The translations under genes were made by a program, and so were the position numbers. Under the pieces are notes generated by a model that was not told where the DNA came from, ran no database searches, and saw only the letters and a list, made by a program, of their open reading frames with translations. From an uncultured Bacteroides sp. (GTDB lineage Bacteria; Bacteroidota; Bacteroidia; Bacteroidales; Bacteroidaceae): a DNA stretch of 11,022 nt. The DNA lies in assembly GCF_900547205.1 (NCBI RefSeq), contig NZ_URFY01000082.1:1-11022 (forward strand). Direction: 5' to 3'. Numbering within the stretch: the first letter of the stretch is position 1; each line of letters starts with the position of its first letter. Shown here piece after piece: positions 1 to 7,107 of this stretch.

Positions 1-315
1 TTCCCTAACTAACTCCACATTGTTTAGAGTTCCACGAAAGACGTCATACGTATACAATAAGCCTTCGTTGTTACAGATGGTCGTAGTATACAGCAGTGTT
101 TCTACATCATCCTTATCTGTGTAATCCATCATGGAGAATGACTTTTTACGAAGTTGTTCCCAGCGGATGATAGCTTTCATGTTCAGTTTCACATCCATTC
201 CTAATGAGAATTTCTTCTTAGGAGGAGGTCCCGGACGACTGCATTTAATGTAGGCAATCGCCACTATCGCGAATATTGCTGCTATGATATAAGCCAATGT
301 TATAAATAAACCCAT
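1..315 (-). CDS. tail assembly chaperone-like protein, partial (3' end outside window)
   Basis: The reading frame is open from an ATG at 315 to the window edge (105 codons, no stop), so the C-terminus is missing. Residues about 40-105 (MDVKLNMKAIIRWEQLRKKS, then a 'DYTDKDDVETLLY' stretch) resemble the small proteins encoded just after the tail tube gene in Bacteroidales siphovirus-like prophages, which are taken to be tail assembly chaperones (gpG-like) binding the tape measure during tail polymerisation. That match is from memory of the family plus position. The first ~23 residues are strongly hydrophobic (LFITLAYIIAAIFAIVAIAY) and are followed by a Cys and a basic Pro/Lys-rich linker, which looks like a membrane segment and is odd for a soluble chaperone. 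An internal ATG at 198 (residue 40) would give a protein without it. An intrinsic terminator lies between this gene and the tail tube gene, so it may be expressed at a lower level. The role is moderately sure; the start is uncertain. Confidence 0.6.
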   Translation of the reverse strand, partial: MGLFITLAYIIAAIFAIVAIAYIKCSRPGPPPKKKFSLGMDVKLNMKAIIRWEQLRKKSFSMMDYTDKDDVETLLYTTTICNNEGLLYTYDVFRGTLNNVELVRE

Positions 316-328
316 GATACTTTGAATT

Positions 329-361
329 AAAAAAGGCGGCCATCAATAAAGTGACCGCCTT
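329..361 (-). terminator. intrinsic terminator after the tail tube gene
   Basis: Read on the minus strand, a 10-bp stem (arms 352-361 and 333-342, one G-U pair, otherwise perfect, GC-rich core AAGGCGG/CCGCCTT) with a 9-nt loop is followed directly by a run of six U residues (329-334). It starts about 21 bases after the tail tube stop codon and ends 14 bases before the chaperone-like start. It would limit read-through from the abundant head and tail-tube mRNAs into the downstream tail genes, or act as a 3' stabilising hairpin. Confidence 0.8.
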
Positions 362-382
362 CGTTTAAGAATTGATTCTTTT

Positions 383-922
383 TTATGCTGCCGGATCAGG
401 AGTTTCACCACCGCCACCTCCGCCACTAGCACTTCCCGATACTTGTGATAAACCACCGATACCCTTGAATGATGCACTACATTTTGCGATTTGTCCTGCT
501 TCGGAAGAGATGGACAAGGACGTAATCATCACTTCTCCGGTGTAGCTCATCTTTGTATTGTCCGGGGTAAACGTTCCACCGAAATTATCCTTATCGGCTG
601 CCTTGGCTTCACCGAAATAGAATGGCAATGTTTTACCCTCTATCTGAGCCTTAAGCAAAGTATCGTAACTCACTGCACCCTCTTTACGGGTTACAAGAGA
701 TTCGGAAGATACCGTATAACTCTTTTTGCCCGGAAGGGAACCTGTCCAGTCACCCATCATCTTGTTAGAGATATCAATCTCTTCGGTTGTCACTTCAAGT
801 GTCGCCGTTGACGCAAATGCGATGGGCACTTCCTCAACCGTATCTCCTTTTTCTATACCGACAAATACGAAGAACTCTCCTCTGTAAATGTCTTTTCTTG
901 AATCTAATTTTGTTGCTGCCAT
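383..922 (-). CDS. major tail tube protein (TP901-1-like)
   Basis: A 179-residue protein that polymerises into the inner tube of the long tail. Its size, its opening (MAATKLDSRKDIYRGEFFVF) and the beta-rich pattern with 'TEEIDISNKMMGDWTGSLPGKKSYTVS' near residues 46-72 fit the phage major tail protein family typified by TP901-1. It sits directly after the DUF3168-like tail terminator gene, the expected place. The open frame extends upstream to 1033, but the extra 37 residues would overlap the preceding gene by more than 100 bases. The ATG at 922 lies 4 bases after that gene's stop at 927 and is the better start. The C-terminus is low complexity: six consecutive Gly (residues 167-172) then ETPDPAA, probably a flexible extension exposed on the tail surface. 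A strong terminator follows. Confidence 0.85.
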   Translation of the reverse strand: MAATKLDSRKDIYRGEFFVFVGIEKGDTVEEVPIAFASTATLEVTTEEIDISNKMMGDWTGSLPGKKSYTVSSESLVTRKEGAVSYDTLLKAQIEGKTLPFYFGEAKAADKDNFGGTFTPDNTKMSYTGEVMITSLSISSEAGQIAKCSASFKGIGGLSQVSGSASGGGGGGETPDPAA

Positions 923-926
923 AATA

Positions 927-1304
927 TTATCTCTGTTTAATTGAAAATTGTAATACCTGAATGTATTTGTTATCAATGAAATCCTCTGTTGAGTCTTCAA
1001 GTTCAATATGTATATCCGGATTCGCAAAGTCACCGGACAAAGTATCGTAAATCAGCGAAGCCAAATCCTGACTGTGATCGTAGTTTTCGCTAACAGCAAT
1101 GACATTTACCAACGGCATTTGGGTACACACGCCCATTTTGGTAGTATCCTGTTTATATCCGTCACGTTGATAAACGATGTAATCCCCTTCCGTTTTTTCA
1201 GGTGCGACAAGCGGAAATATCTTATCGTCAATCATTGACTTTATTTCTGCCGAAGTCAGAAGTATGTCCCGTACATCAGTTGTAATCTTTAGCATATTAT
1301 TCAT
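927..1304 (-). CDS. DUF3168-like tail completion/tail terminator protein
   Basis: A 125-residue protein with the pattern of the DUF3168 tail-completion family (HK97 gp10-neighbour and lambda gpU-like tail terminators): an N-terminal helix (VRDILLTSAEIKSMIDDKIFP), then 'GDYIVYQRDG', a central strand 'MPLVNVIAVSENYDHSQDLA' and a helix (LASLIYDTLSGDF). The role is to cap the tail tube and dock it to the head connector. Its ATG at 1304 overlaps the stop of the upstream gp10-like gene by 4 bases (ATGA), so translation is probably coupled. A second in-frame ATG three codons in (MNNML) is possible. It ends 4 bases before the tail tube start. The assignment rests on sequence pattern plus gene order. 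Confidence 0.75.
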   Translation of the reverse strand: MNNMLKITTDVRDILLTSAEIKSMIDDKIFPLVAPEKTEGDYIVYQRDGYKQDTTKMGVCTQMPLVNVIAVSENYDHSQDLASLIYDTLSGDFANPDIHIELEDSTEDFIDNKYIQVLQFSIKQR

Positions 1305-1738
1305 CGTCTCTCATTTATTCGCTGCACCGCTTTTTGTACTCCCTGATAGATTGCCTGCACTGCCTTGTTTTCTTCCGTTTGCTTGGCATCATCCCAGAAT
1401 CTATTCCCCGGCATGACACCTCGGTTCTTGCCAGTTTTAGTATGGCGTTTCTTAGTTCCCCGATCAACCAGATGAGCATGATTTCCGCCCGGACGATCAA
1501 AACCGGACAATGCGCCCAGCTTATTACGTTTTACCCGTGTGGCGAAAGAGTTCATAAGGTGATTTGTCTGCTTTCCATGATGAAGCAGCCTTGCACGAAG
1601 ATTGCTGCGGCCTTTAACACGAAACACACTCATCCCCGCTCGCAATCCACTTTTAACGGCCTTATCCTTTTCAAAGTCTTCCAGATTTCGAATCAGGTAT
1701 TGAATGTTTTCCCGATCAATGGTTGTAACCTGAATCAT
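1301..1738 (-). CDS. HK97 gp10-like head-tail joining protein
   Basis: A 145-residue basic protein of the HK97-gp10 family, small head-tail or tail-completion proteins. Seen directly: an N-terminal helical region (residues 8-25), an Arg/Lys-rich middle (GRSNLRARLLHH, VKRNKLGAL), and the family-like segment 'NHAHLVDRGTKKRHTKTGKN' (residues 86-105) followed by 'RGVMPGNRFWDDA', matching the usual '...H..fvEfGT......h.......p.pF..pA' layout. A C-terminal amphipathic helix (NKAVQAIYQGVQKAVQRINE) closes it. It overlaps both neighbours by 4 bases (ATGA at each end). The order head closure, gp10, tail terminator is standard for this type of phage. Confidence 0.8.
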   Translation of the reverse strand: MIQVTTIDRENIQYLIRNLEDFEKDKAVKSGLRAGMSVFRVKGRSNLRARLLHHGKQTNHLMNSFATRVKRNKLGALSGFDRPGGNHAHLVDRGTKKRHTKTGKNRGVMPGNRFWDDAKQTEENKAVQAIYQGVQKAVQRINERR

Positions 1739-2049
1739 ACATCAATCTTCTTAAGGGTTAAGGTAAGCTCATTGCCGGCCGGCTCAATCATCCTTATCTC
1801 CCAGACACAATCTGCGTATCTTACACGGCATCCATATTTGATTTGCGGATATTTACGTACCTGCATCACGGTTGTATGCCCGATGAACTGTTCATAAGCA
1901 TTTTCATCCACCGAAAGCAGGGTTTGCTTCCTACGTAGTGCGCGGCACCGAAATACTTCACGGTATTCCTTGATAACCGCTCCTGTTGCGGACTTAACCT
2001 CCACGGGAGATTCAAATACAAGCGTATATTTTAGTAATCCTGCTCTCAT
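1735..2049 (-). CDS. head-tail adaptor / head closure protein (SPP1 gp16-like)
   Basis: A 104-residue beta-rich protein resembling the Phage_H_T_join family (SPP1 gp16, HK97 gp7-like), which stacks on the connector ring and closes the head before tail docking. Seen: 'MRAGLLKYTLVFESP' opening, 'GAVIKEYREVFRCRALRR' (typical 'G.....W.......wA.v.'), the strand 'YAYEQ/FIGHTTVMQVRKYP'-like region around residues 50-67, and a terminal 'GCRVRYADCVWEIRMIEP...LTLTLKKIDV', which is the characteristic 'd.ri...g..y.I..i......r.l.l.....' ending. ATGA overlaps join it to the gp6-like gene upstream and to the gp10-like gene downstream. Confidence 0.78.
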   Translation of the reverse strand: MRAGLLKYTLVFESPVEVKSATGAVIKEYREVFRCRALRRKQTLLSVDENAYEQFIGHTTVMQVRKYPQIKYGCRVRYADCVWEIRMIEPAGNELTLTLKKIDV

Positions 2050-2354
2050 TTGGCATAATTCCGATAAAGTGATACGAGGTGACTGTAAGACAAGGGCACT
2101 TCCGCCGACTGGGCGAACGCAACCGGTTCACGATTAGCGTAAAACTGCCCGACCATTAGTAGAATACACTGGCGAAGAGGTGCGGGTAATTTCCCGCCAT
2201 TCTCTTGCGCCAAGGTATCTAATTTATCACATACATCTTTCTCTACAACAGCTTCAGCGGCTTCAATAAGTCCGCCGATGTATTCATCATCTTCCACGAA
2301 AGATTCCTCCACGTTTAGATGTCTTTTAGCCAGTTGTAAGTCGACGTATACCAT
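2046..2354 (-). CDS. head-tail connector protein (HK97 gp6-like)
   Basis: A 102-residue helical protein of the Phage_connect_1 / gp6-like type, which forms the ring beneath the portal. Seen: 'VDLQLAKRHLNVEESFVEDDEYIGGLIEAAEAVVEKDVCDKL' (the family pattern 'l..vK.hLri..d..ddyi..li.aA...ie....'), then 'LPAPLRQCILLMVGQFYANREPV', the classic 'lp..l..Ailll..h.YenRe.v' helix, and a C-terminal 'VPLSYSHLVSLYRNYAK' (compare 'lP.gv..LL..yr'). The frame extends four codons upstream to a TTG inside the capsid gene, but the ATG at 2354 lies 2 bases after the capsid stop and is preferred. Confidence 0.85.
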   Translation of the reverse strand: MVYVDLQLAKRHLNVEESFVEDDEYIGGLIEAAEAVVEKDVCDKLDTLAQENGGKLPAPLRQCILLMVGQFYANREPVAFAQSAEVPLSYSHLVSLYRNYAK

Positions 2355-2356
2355 AA

Positions 2357-3565
2357 TTACTTCCAAGTTGTTTTAGCAAAACTTTCATCACGACGAATGC
2401 CGGCATCAAAGTATGCGTTTACAATTAGCTTGATTTGACCGTTCGCAGCTTCGGTATACGGATCCACAGTCAGGTCCAAAGCACCCCATTGCCCAATAAA
2501 ATAATCAGCCCAGTTTGCAAAGATTGCTCCATATTCGTCTTTTGCAGTTTGCAAACCGCTAGCAATATTAGTTGTAACAAGACATTTATAACCATTCAAC
2601 ATACCATTATCGCCAATCAGGAATCCGCCAGCACCAGAAGCATCTTTTACGGTAGTTTTGAGCTTGCCAAGAATAGAAGGATGAACTACATACGCCAGAT
2701 TGCCTTGTAGCGCATTAGCTGTATTGATTTTTGTTTCAAGTTCTACAATCTTCTTCCAATCTACCACACCACCTGCCGCCGGTACTGTAGTAAAGAATCC
2801 GTCTGGTTTAGTTGCAGATGCGGCAGCTGCACCGAATATGGTAGACTCCAATTTGGCAGCAATGGCACGTACAATCTGATTACACAACATTCTTTCAACT
2901 CCCAGGGAATCTTGCGCTAACATCTGTTTGGAGATATAGGTTACTGCCGCAAGGCGTTTCGGGCTAAACCCCTGTTTGCTGAATGTACCTGTGCCATCAG
3001 CGGCAGCGGATGTTTCCCCCGCCCAGTCAGCGGTAGTTCCTGTATATTTCGGAATTGACACATTATTGGTCAAACCTGTAACGATATTCGCCCCAACCTG
3101 TGCTAAAATAAGATTAGCAGTAAGCGGCGTCATGATATCCAACATATCGGTATCAATCACATTGCCACCATTTGCTGGAGTACCCGCGACTACAGCTGCG
3201 CGATCTTCAACTGGAATCAGTAAACTACCGGTTGTTTCCATACCGGACATCTGTGCTCGACCTCTTTCAATCACTGCCAAACTTTCGTCCGAATAAGTGC
3301 CGGTGATAGATTCACCGATGGCGCGTAACAATGAGAATCGCTTTTGCGTTTGATGTGGCGTACCTTTTCGTTTATTCATCGCTTCCAATTCTGCAATCTC
3401 GGCATCAATGTCTACCATTCGAGTAGCAATTTCATTCAACTGGGTAGTTTCTTCCGAAGTAAGCGTTCTTTTCTCTGTCTTAGCTGTGCTAATCAATGTT
3501 TCCTTGCGGACATTCAACTGTCTTTTTTCGTCTTTCAGATCGACTGTACTTTTTTCTTTAGGCAT
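2357..3565 (-). CDS. major capsid protein, HK97 fold
   Basis: A 402-residue HK97-type major capsid protein. Residues 1-65 are charged and predicted coiled-coil (LKDEKRQLNVRKETLIS..., MVDIDAEIAELEAMNKRKG), i.e. the delta/scaffolding domain normally removed by the prohead protease encoded next to it. The mature part probably begins near residues 100-110 (ERGRAQMSGMETTGSLLIP). Family-typical elements follow: an E-loop-like segment 'SIPKYTGTTADWAGETSAA', 'RLAAVTYISKQMLAQDSLGVERMLCNQIVRAIAAKLESTIF' (spine helix), 'YVVHPSILGKLK', and a C-terminal 'WGALDLTVDPYTEAANGQIKLIVNAYFDAGIRRDESFA'. The exact cleavage site cannot be read from sequence. It starts 18 bases after the protease stop and ends 2 bases before the connector gene. 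Confidence 0.95.
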   Translation of the reverse strand: MPKEKSTVDLKDEKRQLNVRKETLISTAKTEKRTLTSEETTQLNEIATRMVDIDAEIAELEAMNKRKGTPHQTQKRFSLLRAIGESITGTYSDESLAVIERGRAQMSGMETTGSLLIPVEDRAAVVAGTPANGGNVIDTDMLDIMTPLTANLILAQVGANIVTGLTNNVSIPKYTGTTADWAGETSAAADGTGTFSKQGFSPKRLAAVTYISKQMLAQDSLGVERMLCNQIVRAIAAKLESTIFGAAAASATKPDGFFTTVPAAGGVVDWKKIVELETKINTANALQGNLAYVVHPSILGKLKTTVKDASGAGGFLIGDNGMLNGYKCLVTTNIASGLQTAKDEYGAIFANWADYFIGQWGALDLTVDPYTEAANGQIKLIVNAYFDAGIRRDESFAKTTWK

Positions 3566-3583
3566 AATCTTATACTTTAAATA

Positions 3584-4165
3584 TTAATTAAATTTGTTTT
3601 CTATATCTGCGAAATACGTGTTTAACGCCATTTCGTTTGCTTGTCTTTCCTCTTCCTCAAGAGCTTCCATTCCTCGTTTATATACCGATGTCTGAGAATA
3701 GGCAGCATTATACACTGGCGATACGTCATACAATTCACTTACTTTTTGTATCGTACGTTTTACTTTACCGTCTTTTCCACGTTCCCATGTGTCTTTTTCC
3801 ACAGTAAAGGCAAAGGATGAACTATCAACTTCTCCGCGTTTTAAGTTTTCCAACAACTCATTGCCCAGTGCCGTGTTTGGCGCTTCAAAACGATACTTCA
3901 AACCTTTAGCATCAACTGTTAATGACAAAGAGCCGTGACCTTTCTTTGACCTTGCCAGAATACCACGACTTTGGTCATGATTAAGAAGTGCGAATACGTC
4001 ACTTTTTGCCACTACTCCTTCCAATGATCCGCGTTCTATGACTTCCACGAATGGGAGTCCAGTGGAAGGTGTATCAAACAGCAAAGCGTAACCTTCAACC
4101 GTTCTGCTTTCACTGTCTACAGTAACCTCATACGAGGTGTTTCTAATTTCTTTTTTACTGTCCAT
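3584..4165 (-). CDS. prohead protease (HK97 gp4-like, peptidase U35 type)
   Basis: A 193-residue maturation protease that cleaves the capsid delta domain after prohead assembly. Seen: the family opening 'SRTVEGYALLFDTPS' (residues 20-34), 'FVEVIERGSLEG' (39-50), the catalytic His motif 'FALLNHDQSRGILARSKKG' with His63, and the catalytic Ser motif 'ENLKRGEVDSSSFAFTV' (Ser at 115-117), followed by 'ISELYDVSPV-like' KVSELYDVSPVYNAAY (residues 141-156), typical of this herpesvirus-type fold. Length is normal for the family. The C-terminal helix (EALEEEERQANEMAL) is a probable scaffold-interaction tail. A repeated 30-base element (4175-4204) lies between this gene and the portal gene. Confidence 0.92.
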   Translation of the reverse strand: MDSKKEIRNTSYEVTVDSESRTVEGYALLFDTPSTGLPFVEVIERGSLEGVVAKSDVFALLNHDQSRGILARSKKGHGSLSLTVDAKGLKYRFEAPNTALGNELLENLKRGEVDSSSFAFTVEKDTWERGKDGKVKRTIQKVSELYDVSPVYNAAYSQTSVYKRGMEALEEEERQANEMALNTYFADIENKFN

Positions 4166-4174
4166 GTTACCCGA

Positions 4175-4204
4175 TTTTTATACTAACCAAAAGTTTGTCA
4201 TACA
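4175..4204 (-). promoter_or_regulatory. repeated intergenic motif, copy upstream of prohead protease
   Basis: On the minus strand this reads TGTATGACA, three bases, TTTTGGTTAGT, one base, TAAAAA. It matches the copy upstream of the portal gene (5455-5484) at 26 of 30 positions, and shares the TGTATGACA-N6-TGGTT-TAAAAA skeleton with a third copy upstream of the small terminase gene. It lies wholly in the 45-base gap between portal and protease, ending 9 bases before the protease ATG. It could be a late promoter or an mRNA leader element. A 7-codon ORF (4178-4201, MTNFWLV) lies inside it. The conservation is seen; the function is inferred. Confidence 0.5.
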
Positions 4205-4210
4205 AATCTG

Positions 4211-5449
4211 TTATTTTTGTGGTTTTTCCAATTTATTTTTATCTTTCTCTGGGTCCGCTGGTCTCATTACCGCATATTTTAGAGGTTGGGTATTAACTTG
4301 AACGAATGTTTCATCGCCATCAGGAAGACGCGACAGGTTATTCGCTCTGCGAATTTCGTTGGGCGTGATACCCCCGTTCTGAAATAACATATTGTTATAG
4401 GCAGCCAACGATGTCATATCCGCACGCAGTAATGCAGACGTATCAAACTGAACGGTTACAGTCCCACATTCTGAAAGTCTGAATACCTTGCGTTTAATCT
4501 CCAGTTCTATTTTTTCAAGCATTGGGGCAACTGTATCCGTCAAAAAGGCTAATTGGGTAGCCTCAACAGTGGAATAGCTGGATTTGCTTAAATCAAAAGC
4601 TTTCACTGGAGAGACTGAAAAGAACCTGCAAATGTCCACAACGTTAAACATACGGCTTTCCAATAATTGTGCATCCTTAGGATTTATTGTAATAGGTTGG
4701 TAATTCATGTTACCCTCCAAAATTACAATGCCGTTAGGTCGCCCCGATACTGGGTTAGTTCGGGATTCCCATTCAGCGTAATTCTGCTCCTTTTGTGTTT
4801 TATCTACACGTGTGCCACCAATCGTAAGTACACCTGCCATATTACCTCCTCCCTCGAAAAACCCGGCTGCGTGTCTCTCACTGTCGGAAGCTATTCCCAA
4901 CGTTTGTCTGGCGTGAGTAAGAGTAGATACTCCTATAATTCCATCGTACGAAAAATTTAATACATGGATCATATCATGGGGTTCAACCAATTCGATAAAG
5001 CCAGTGACACGATAACGCTTTCTTTGGATTCCCATTGCATCCGCTACATAGACAATACTAACCATGTTCGATGGTAGATAAATCAACTGTAAGGCATTAC
5101 CTGCGTTATCACGCTCAATATATGCATAACCATTTCCATCCAGCAATACAGATGTAACCAGAGTTTTGAAGAAAGTAAACCTAGTCATATCTTCATTGGG
5201 CTCACAATTCAGTACATGATATGCCGGATGGGATTTATATTTCTCCTTGAATCCATCCTTATCAACCAAATAAGTGTCGAGCGGAAGTTGTGCTACGCTA
5301 TCTCCGATCACATCCACGCATCGATATACAGTGCTAAGAAGCATTGGTTTACTGCGACTCCCAAAGAACATTCCACCGCTTCTCATCATGGACGTGTTGG
5401 CTATCTCCTTCTTGCTTGCCCTTCTAATCTCAAATCCTAATATGTTCAT
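4211..5449 (-). CDS. portal protein, HK97 family
   Basis: A 412-residue phage portal of the HK97 type (about 400 residues is normal), the dodecameric ring at the packaging vertex through which DNA enters and leaves. Seen (numbering from the ATG at 5449): 'TVYRCVDVIGDSVAQLPLDTY' (41-60), 'HPAYHVLNCEPNEDMTRFTFFKTLV' (74-98), 'LLDGNGYAYIERD' (102-114), 'IIGVSTLTHARQTLGIA' (171-187), and 'FFSVSPVKAFDLSKSSYSTVEA' (276-297), the conserved tunnel-loop region. The open frame extends to a GTG at 5485, but that stretch carries the repeated 30-base motif. The ATG at 5449, preceded by an AAGGAA purine run, gives the expected N-terminus (MNILGFEIRR). Confidence 0.93.
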   Translation of the reverse strand: MNILGFEIRRASKKEIANTSMMRSGGMFFGSRSKPMLLSTVYRCVDVIGDSVAQLPLDTYLVDKDGFKEKYKSHPAYHVLNCEPNEDMTRFTFFKTLVTSVLLDGNGYAYIERDNAGNALQLIYLPSNMVSIVYVADAMGIQRKRYRVTGFIELVEPHDMIHVLNFSYDGIIGVSTLTHARQTLGIASDSERHAAGFFEGGGNMAGVLTIGGTRVDKTQKEQNYAEWESRTNPVSGRPNGIVILEGNMNYQPITINPKDAQLLESRMFNVVDICRFFSVSPVKAFDLSKSSYSTVEATQLAFLTDTVAPMLEKIELEIKRKVFRLSECGTVTVQFDTSALLRADMTSLAAYNNMLFQNGGITPNEIRRANNLSRLPDGDETFVQVNTQPLKYAVMRPADPEKDKNKLEKPQK

Positions 5450-5454
5450 ATTCC

Positions 5455-5484
5455 TTTTTAGACTAACCAAAAAAGTGTCATACA
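5455..5484 (-). promoter_or_regulatory. repeated intergenic motif, copy upstream of portal
   Basis: The minus strand reads TGTATGACA, CTT, TTTTGGTTAGT, C, TAAAAA, nearly identical to the copy upstream of the protease gene. It lies in the 38-base gap between large terminase (stop at 5488) and portal (ATG at 5449), followed by a purine-rich ribosome-binding-like GGAA. It also contains a 7-codon ORF (5458-5481, MTLFWLV). Recurrence in a phage genome with otherwise almost no spacer DNA argues for selection. Candidate late promoter or leader signal; its nature is inferred. Confidence 0.5.
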
Positions 5485-5487
5485 CCT

Positions 5488-7107
5488 TTAAATTAATGCG
5501 CTGTAACGAGGTGAAACAAGATAGATTCCGAGTGCTTCGAGTTTAGCAATGACCCCATCTATTTTCTTCTCCTCAAACTGCTTTGAAGGCTTCGTATTGC
5601 CGTTTCTGTCTCTGGCCATTACAACGTTCCGAAAACAGTGGCGATTTATTGGGTTATTATCTATTACTGCCTTACCGGACAGTAGCAGACGTTCCATTTC
5701 TTTAGTTGGTCTATTGAAATTTCCGAGATTCTGTCCATAGGATTCCATCGGCAATCCCTTTTCCTCGGCATTGATAACGAACTGCGTAGCATTCCATGCG
5801 TCATATGCTATCTTCTGGATGAATACTATATCCCGGATGCGCAGAAGATCATTCAGAATATAATCGTAATCTGTCACGTTACCGGGAGTGATCGTGATAA
5901 GTCCTTGCCTGCGCCATTCTCCGTAAAGGTCCTTAAACCGTTTCTCTTGCAAGGCGGCTTCCGGCAAATAATACAAGGTTTTAAAGTAGTACTTGTCCGT
6001 GGTAGGAAACATGAAGTCAACACAAGTAAGGTCGCTGGTACTTGATAAGTCGATACCACCGTAGCAATCCATATCCCGGAACTGTTCAAAGTCCAGATTT
6101 CTGGAAGCTTGCAGAATGTAGTGATCAGGAATCCAAATCGTCTCGGAATCACACCACACATTGAAATTCTTGGTTTTGATACCCACCTCTTCCGATTTGG
6201 CATTCTTGGCCGATTGAACCTGCGCATGAAGATATTGCGGCTTTACAGTAACACCCAAATTGGGATTACTCTTTTCCCAGTTCTTCGAATCTTTCCAGTC
6301 GTCGCCTTCATCGAGTGAGTAGATTGCAGCGAATAAAGAATCGTTTTCTTTCAAGCCGGAAAGCACCTCCGTACACATTTCTCGATACTGGTAGCATGGA
6401 CCCAGTTTATCAAAGCCGGCAGTAGTTATGATGACGGCCATCGGATTATCACGCATACCCTGCGATGATTGAAGTACATCCTTCAGTCCGGTGTTCTTCG
6501 CCGCATGATATTCATCAATCAAGTACATTGAAGCATTGAAACCATCCAACTTGGAATCATCGGCCGCAAACACCTGAAGCAAAGATAACATCTTTTCAAA
6601 TTTCACTTTATCACGGTATGATACAAGATCCTTTCCCTTGGGGTCGATTCCTTTGGCAAACTGTGAGCAGAATTTGAACGCTATTTTAGCCTGTTCTTTA
6701 GAGTTAGCAGCCAAATCTACCTCAGCATCCATTTCACCATCAGCAATCAAGTGATATAAGCCTAAACCGGCAGCAAATGCGGTCTTTCCATTCTTACGGG
6801 AAATCTCGATATAAACATACTTGGTGAGGCGTTCTCCTGTATCTTTTACGTAGAAACCATAAATTGCGGCTATTACAAATTGCTGCCACGGCTGGAGGGT
6901 GAACGGCTTACCCGCGTGCCTTCCGGTAAAATGCCGGAGGATGAAGAAGAACTCGATAACTTCATCTGCCTTGTCCTCCCTAAAGTCGTATCGGTCATCT
7001 TCCATGAAGTTGAAAAAACGTTCAGCGGCCAGTTTTATGAACTTTCCACAAACGACTTTTCCTTCAACTGCATCTTGAGCATACTTGTAGTAAGCCTTCG
7101 TATTCAT
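5488..7107 (-). CDS. terL: terminase large subunit (Terminase_1 / HK97-type)
   Basis: A 539-residue packaging motor: an N-terminal ATPase drives DNA into the prohead through the portal and a C-terminal RNase H-like nuclease cuts the concatemer. Seen: 'PFTLQPWQQFVIAAIYGF' (68-85, adenine-binding region), Walker A-like 'SRKNGKT' (103-109), Walker B 'MYLIDEYH' with Asp198/Glu199, coupling motif 'ITTAG' (227-231), and nuclease acidic residues in 'GGIDLSSTSDLT' (Asp353, Asp359) plus a late Asp in 'KKIDGVIAKLEAL' (Asp517). These are the full set expected, at normal length. The start ATG overlaps the small terminase stop by one base (TAATG), implying coupled translation. Confidence 0.95.
   Translation of the reverse strand: MNTKAYYKYAQDAVEGKVVCGKFIKLAAERFFNFMEDDRYDFREDKADEVIEFFFILRHFTGRHAGKPFTLQPWQQFVIAAIYGFYVKDTGERLTKYVYIEISRKNGKTAFAAGLGLYHLIADGEMDAEVDLAANSKEQAKIAFKFCSQFAKGIDPKGKDLVSYRDKVKFEKMLSLLQVFAADDSKLDGFNASMYLIDEYHAAKNTGLKDVLQSSQGMRDNPMAVIITTAGFDKLGPCYQYREMCTEVLSGLKENDSLFAAIYSLDEGDDWKDSKNWEKSNPNLGVTVKPQYLHAQVQSAKNAKSEEVGIKTKNFNVWCDSETIWIPDHYILQASRNLDFEQFRDMDCYGGIDLSSTSDLTCVDFMFPTTDKYYFKTLYYLPEAALQEKRFKDLYGEWRRQGLITITPGNVTDYDYILNDLLRIRDIVFIQKIAYDAWNATQFVINAEEKGLPMESYGQNLGNFNRPTKEMERLLLSGKAVIDNNPINRHCFRNVVMARDRNGNTKPSKQFEEKKIDGVIAKLEALGIYLVSPRYSALI

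Noticed and set aside
923..1033. Upstream extension of the tail tube frame to 1033
   Set aside because: It would overlap the DUF3168-like gene by more than 100 bases, while the ATG at 922 sits 4 bases after that gene's stop and gives the usual N-terminus.
1334..1897. Plus-strand open frame of 187 codons
   Set aside because: It lies antisense to the gp10-like and head-closure genes, spans their ATGA junction, and its translation shows no recognisable domain; it is a shadow of well-supported minus-strand genes.
5874..6227. Minus-strand 117-codon frame inside the large terminase gene
   Set aside because: It is an out-of-frame shadow of the nuclease-domain part of terL, with Arg/Pro/Cys-rich, non-protein-like composition.
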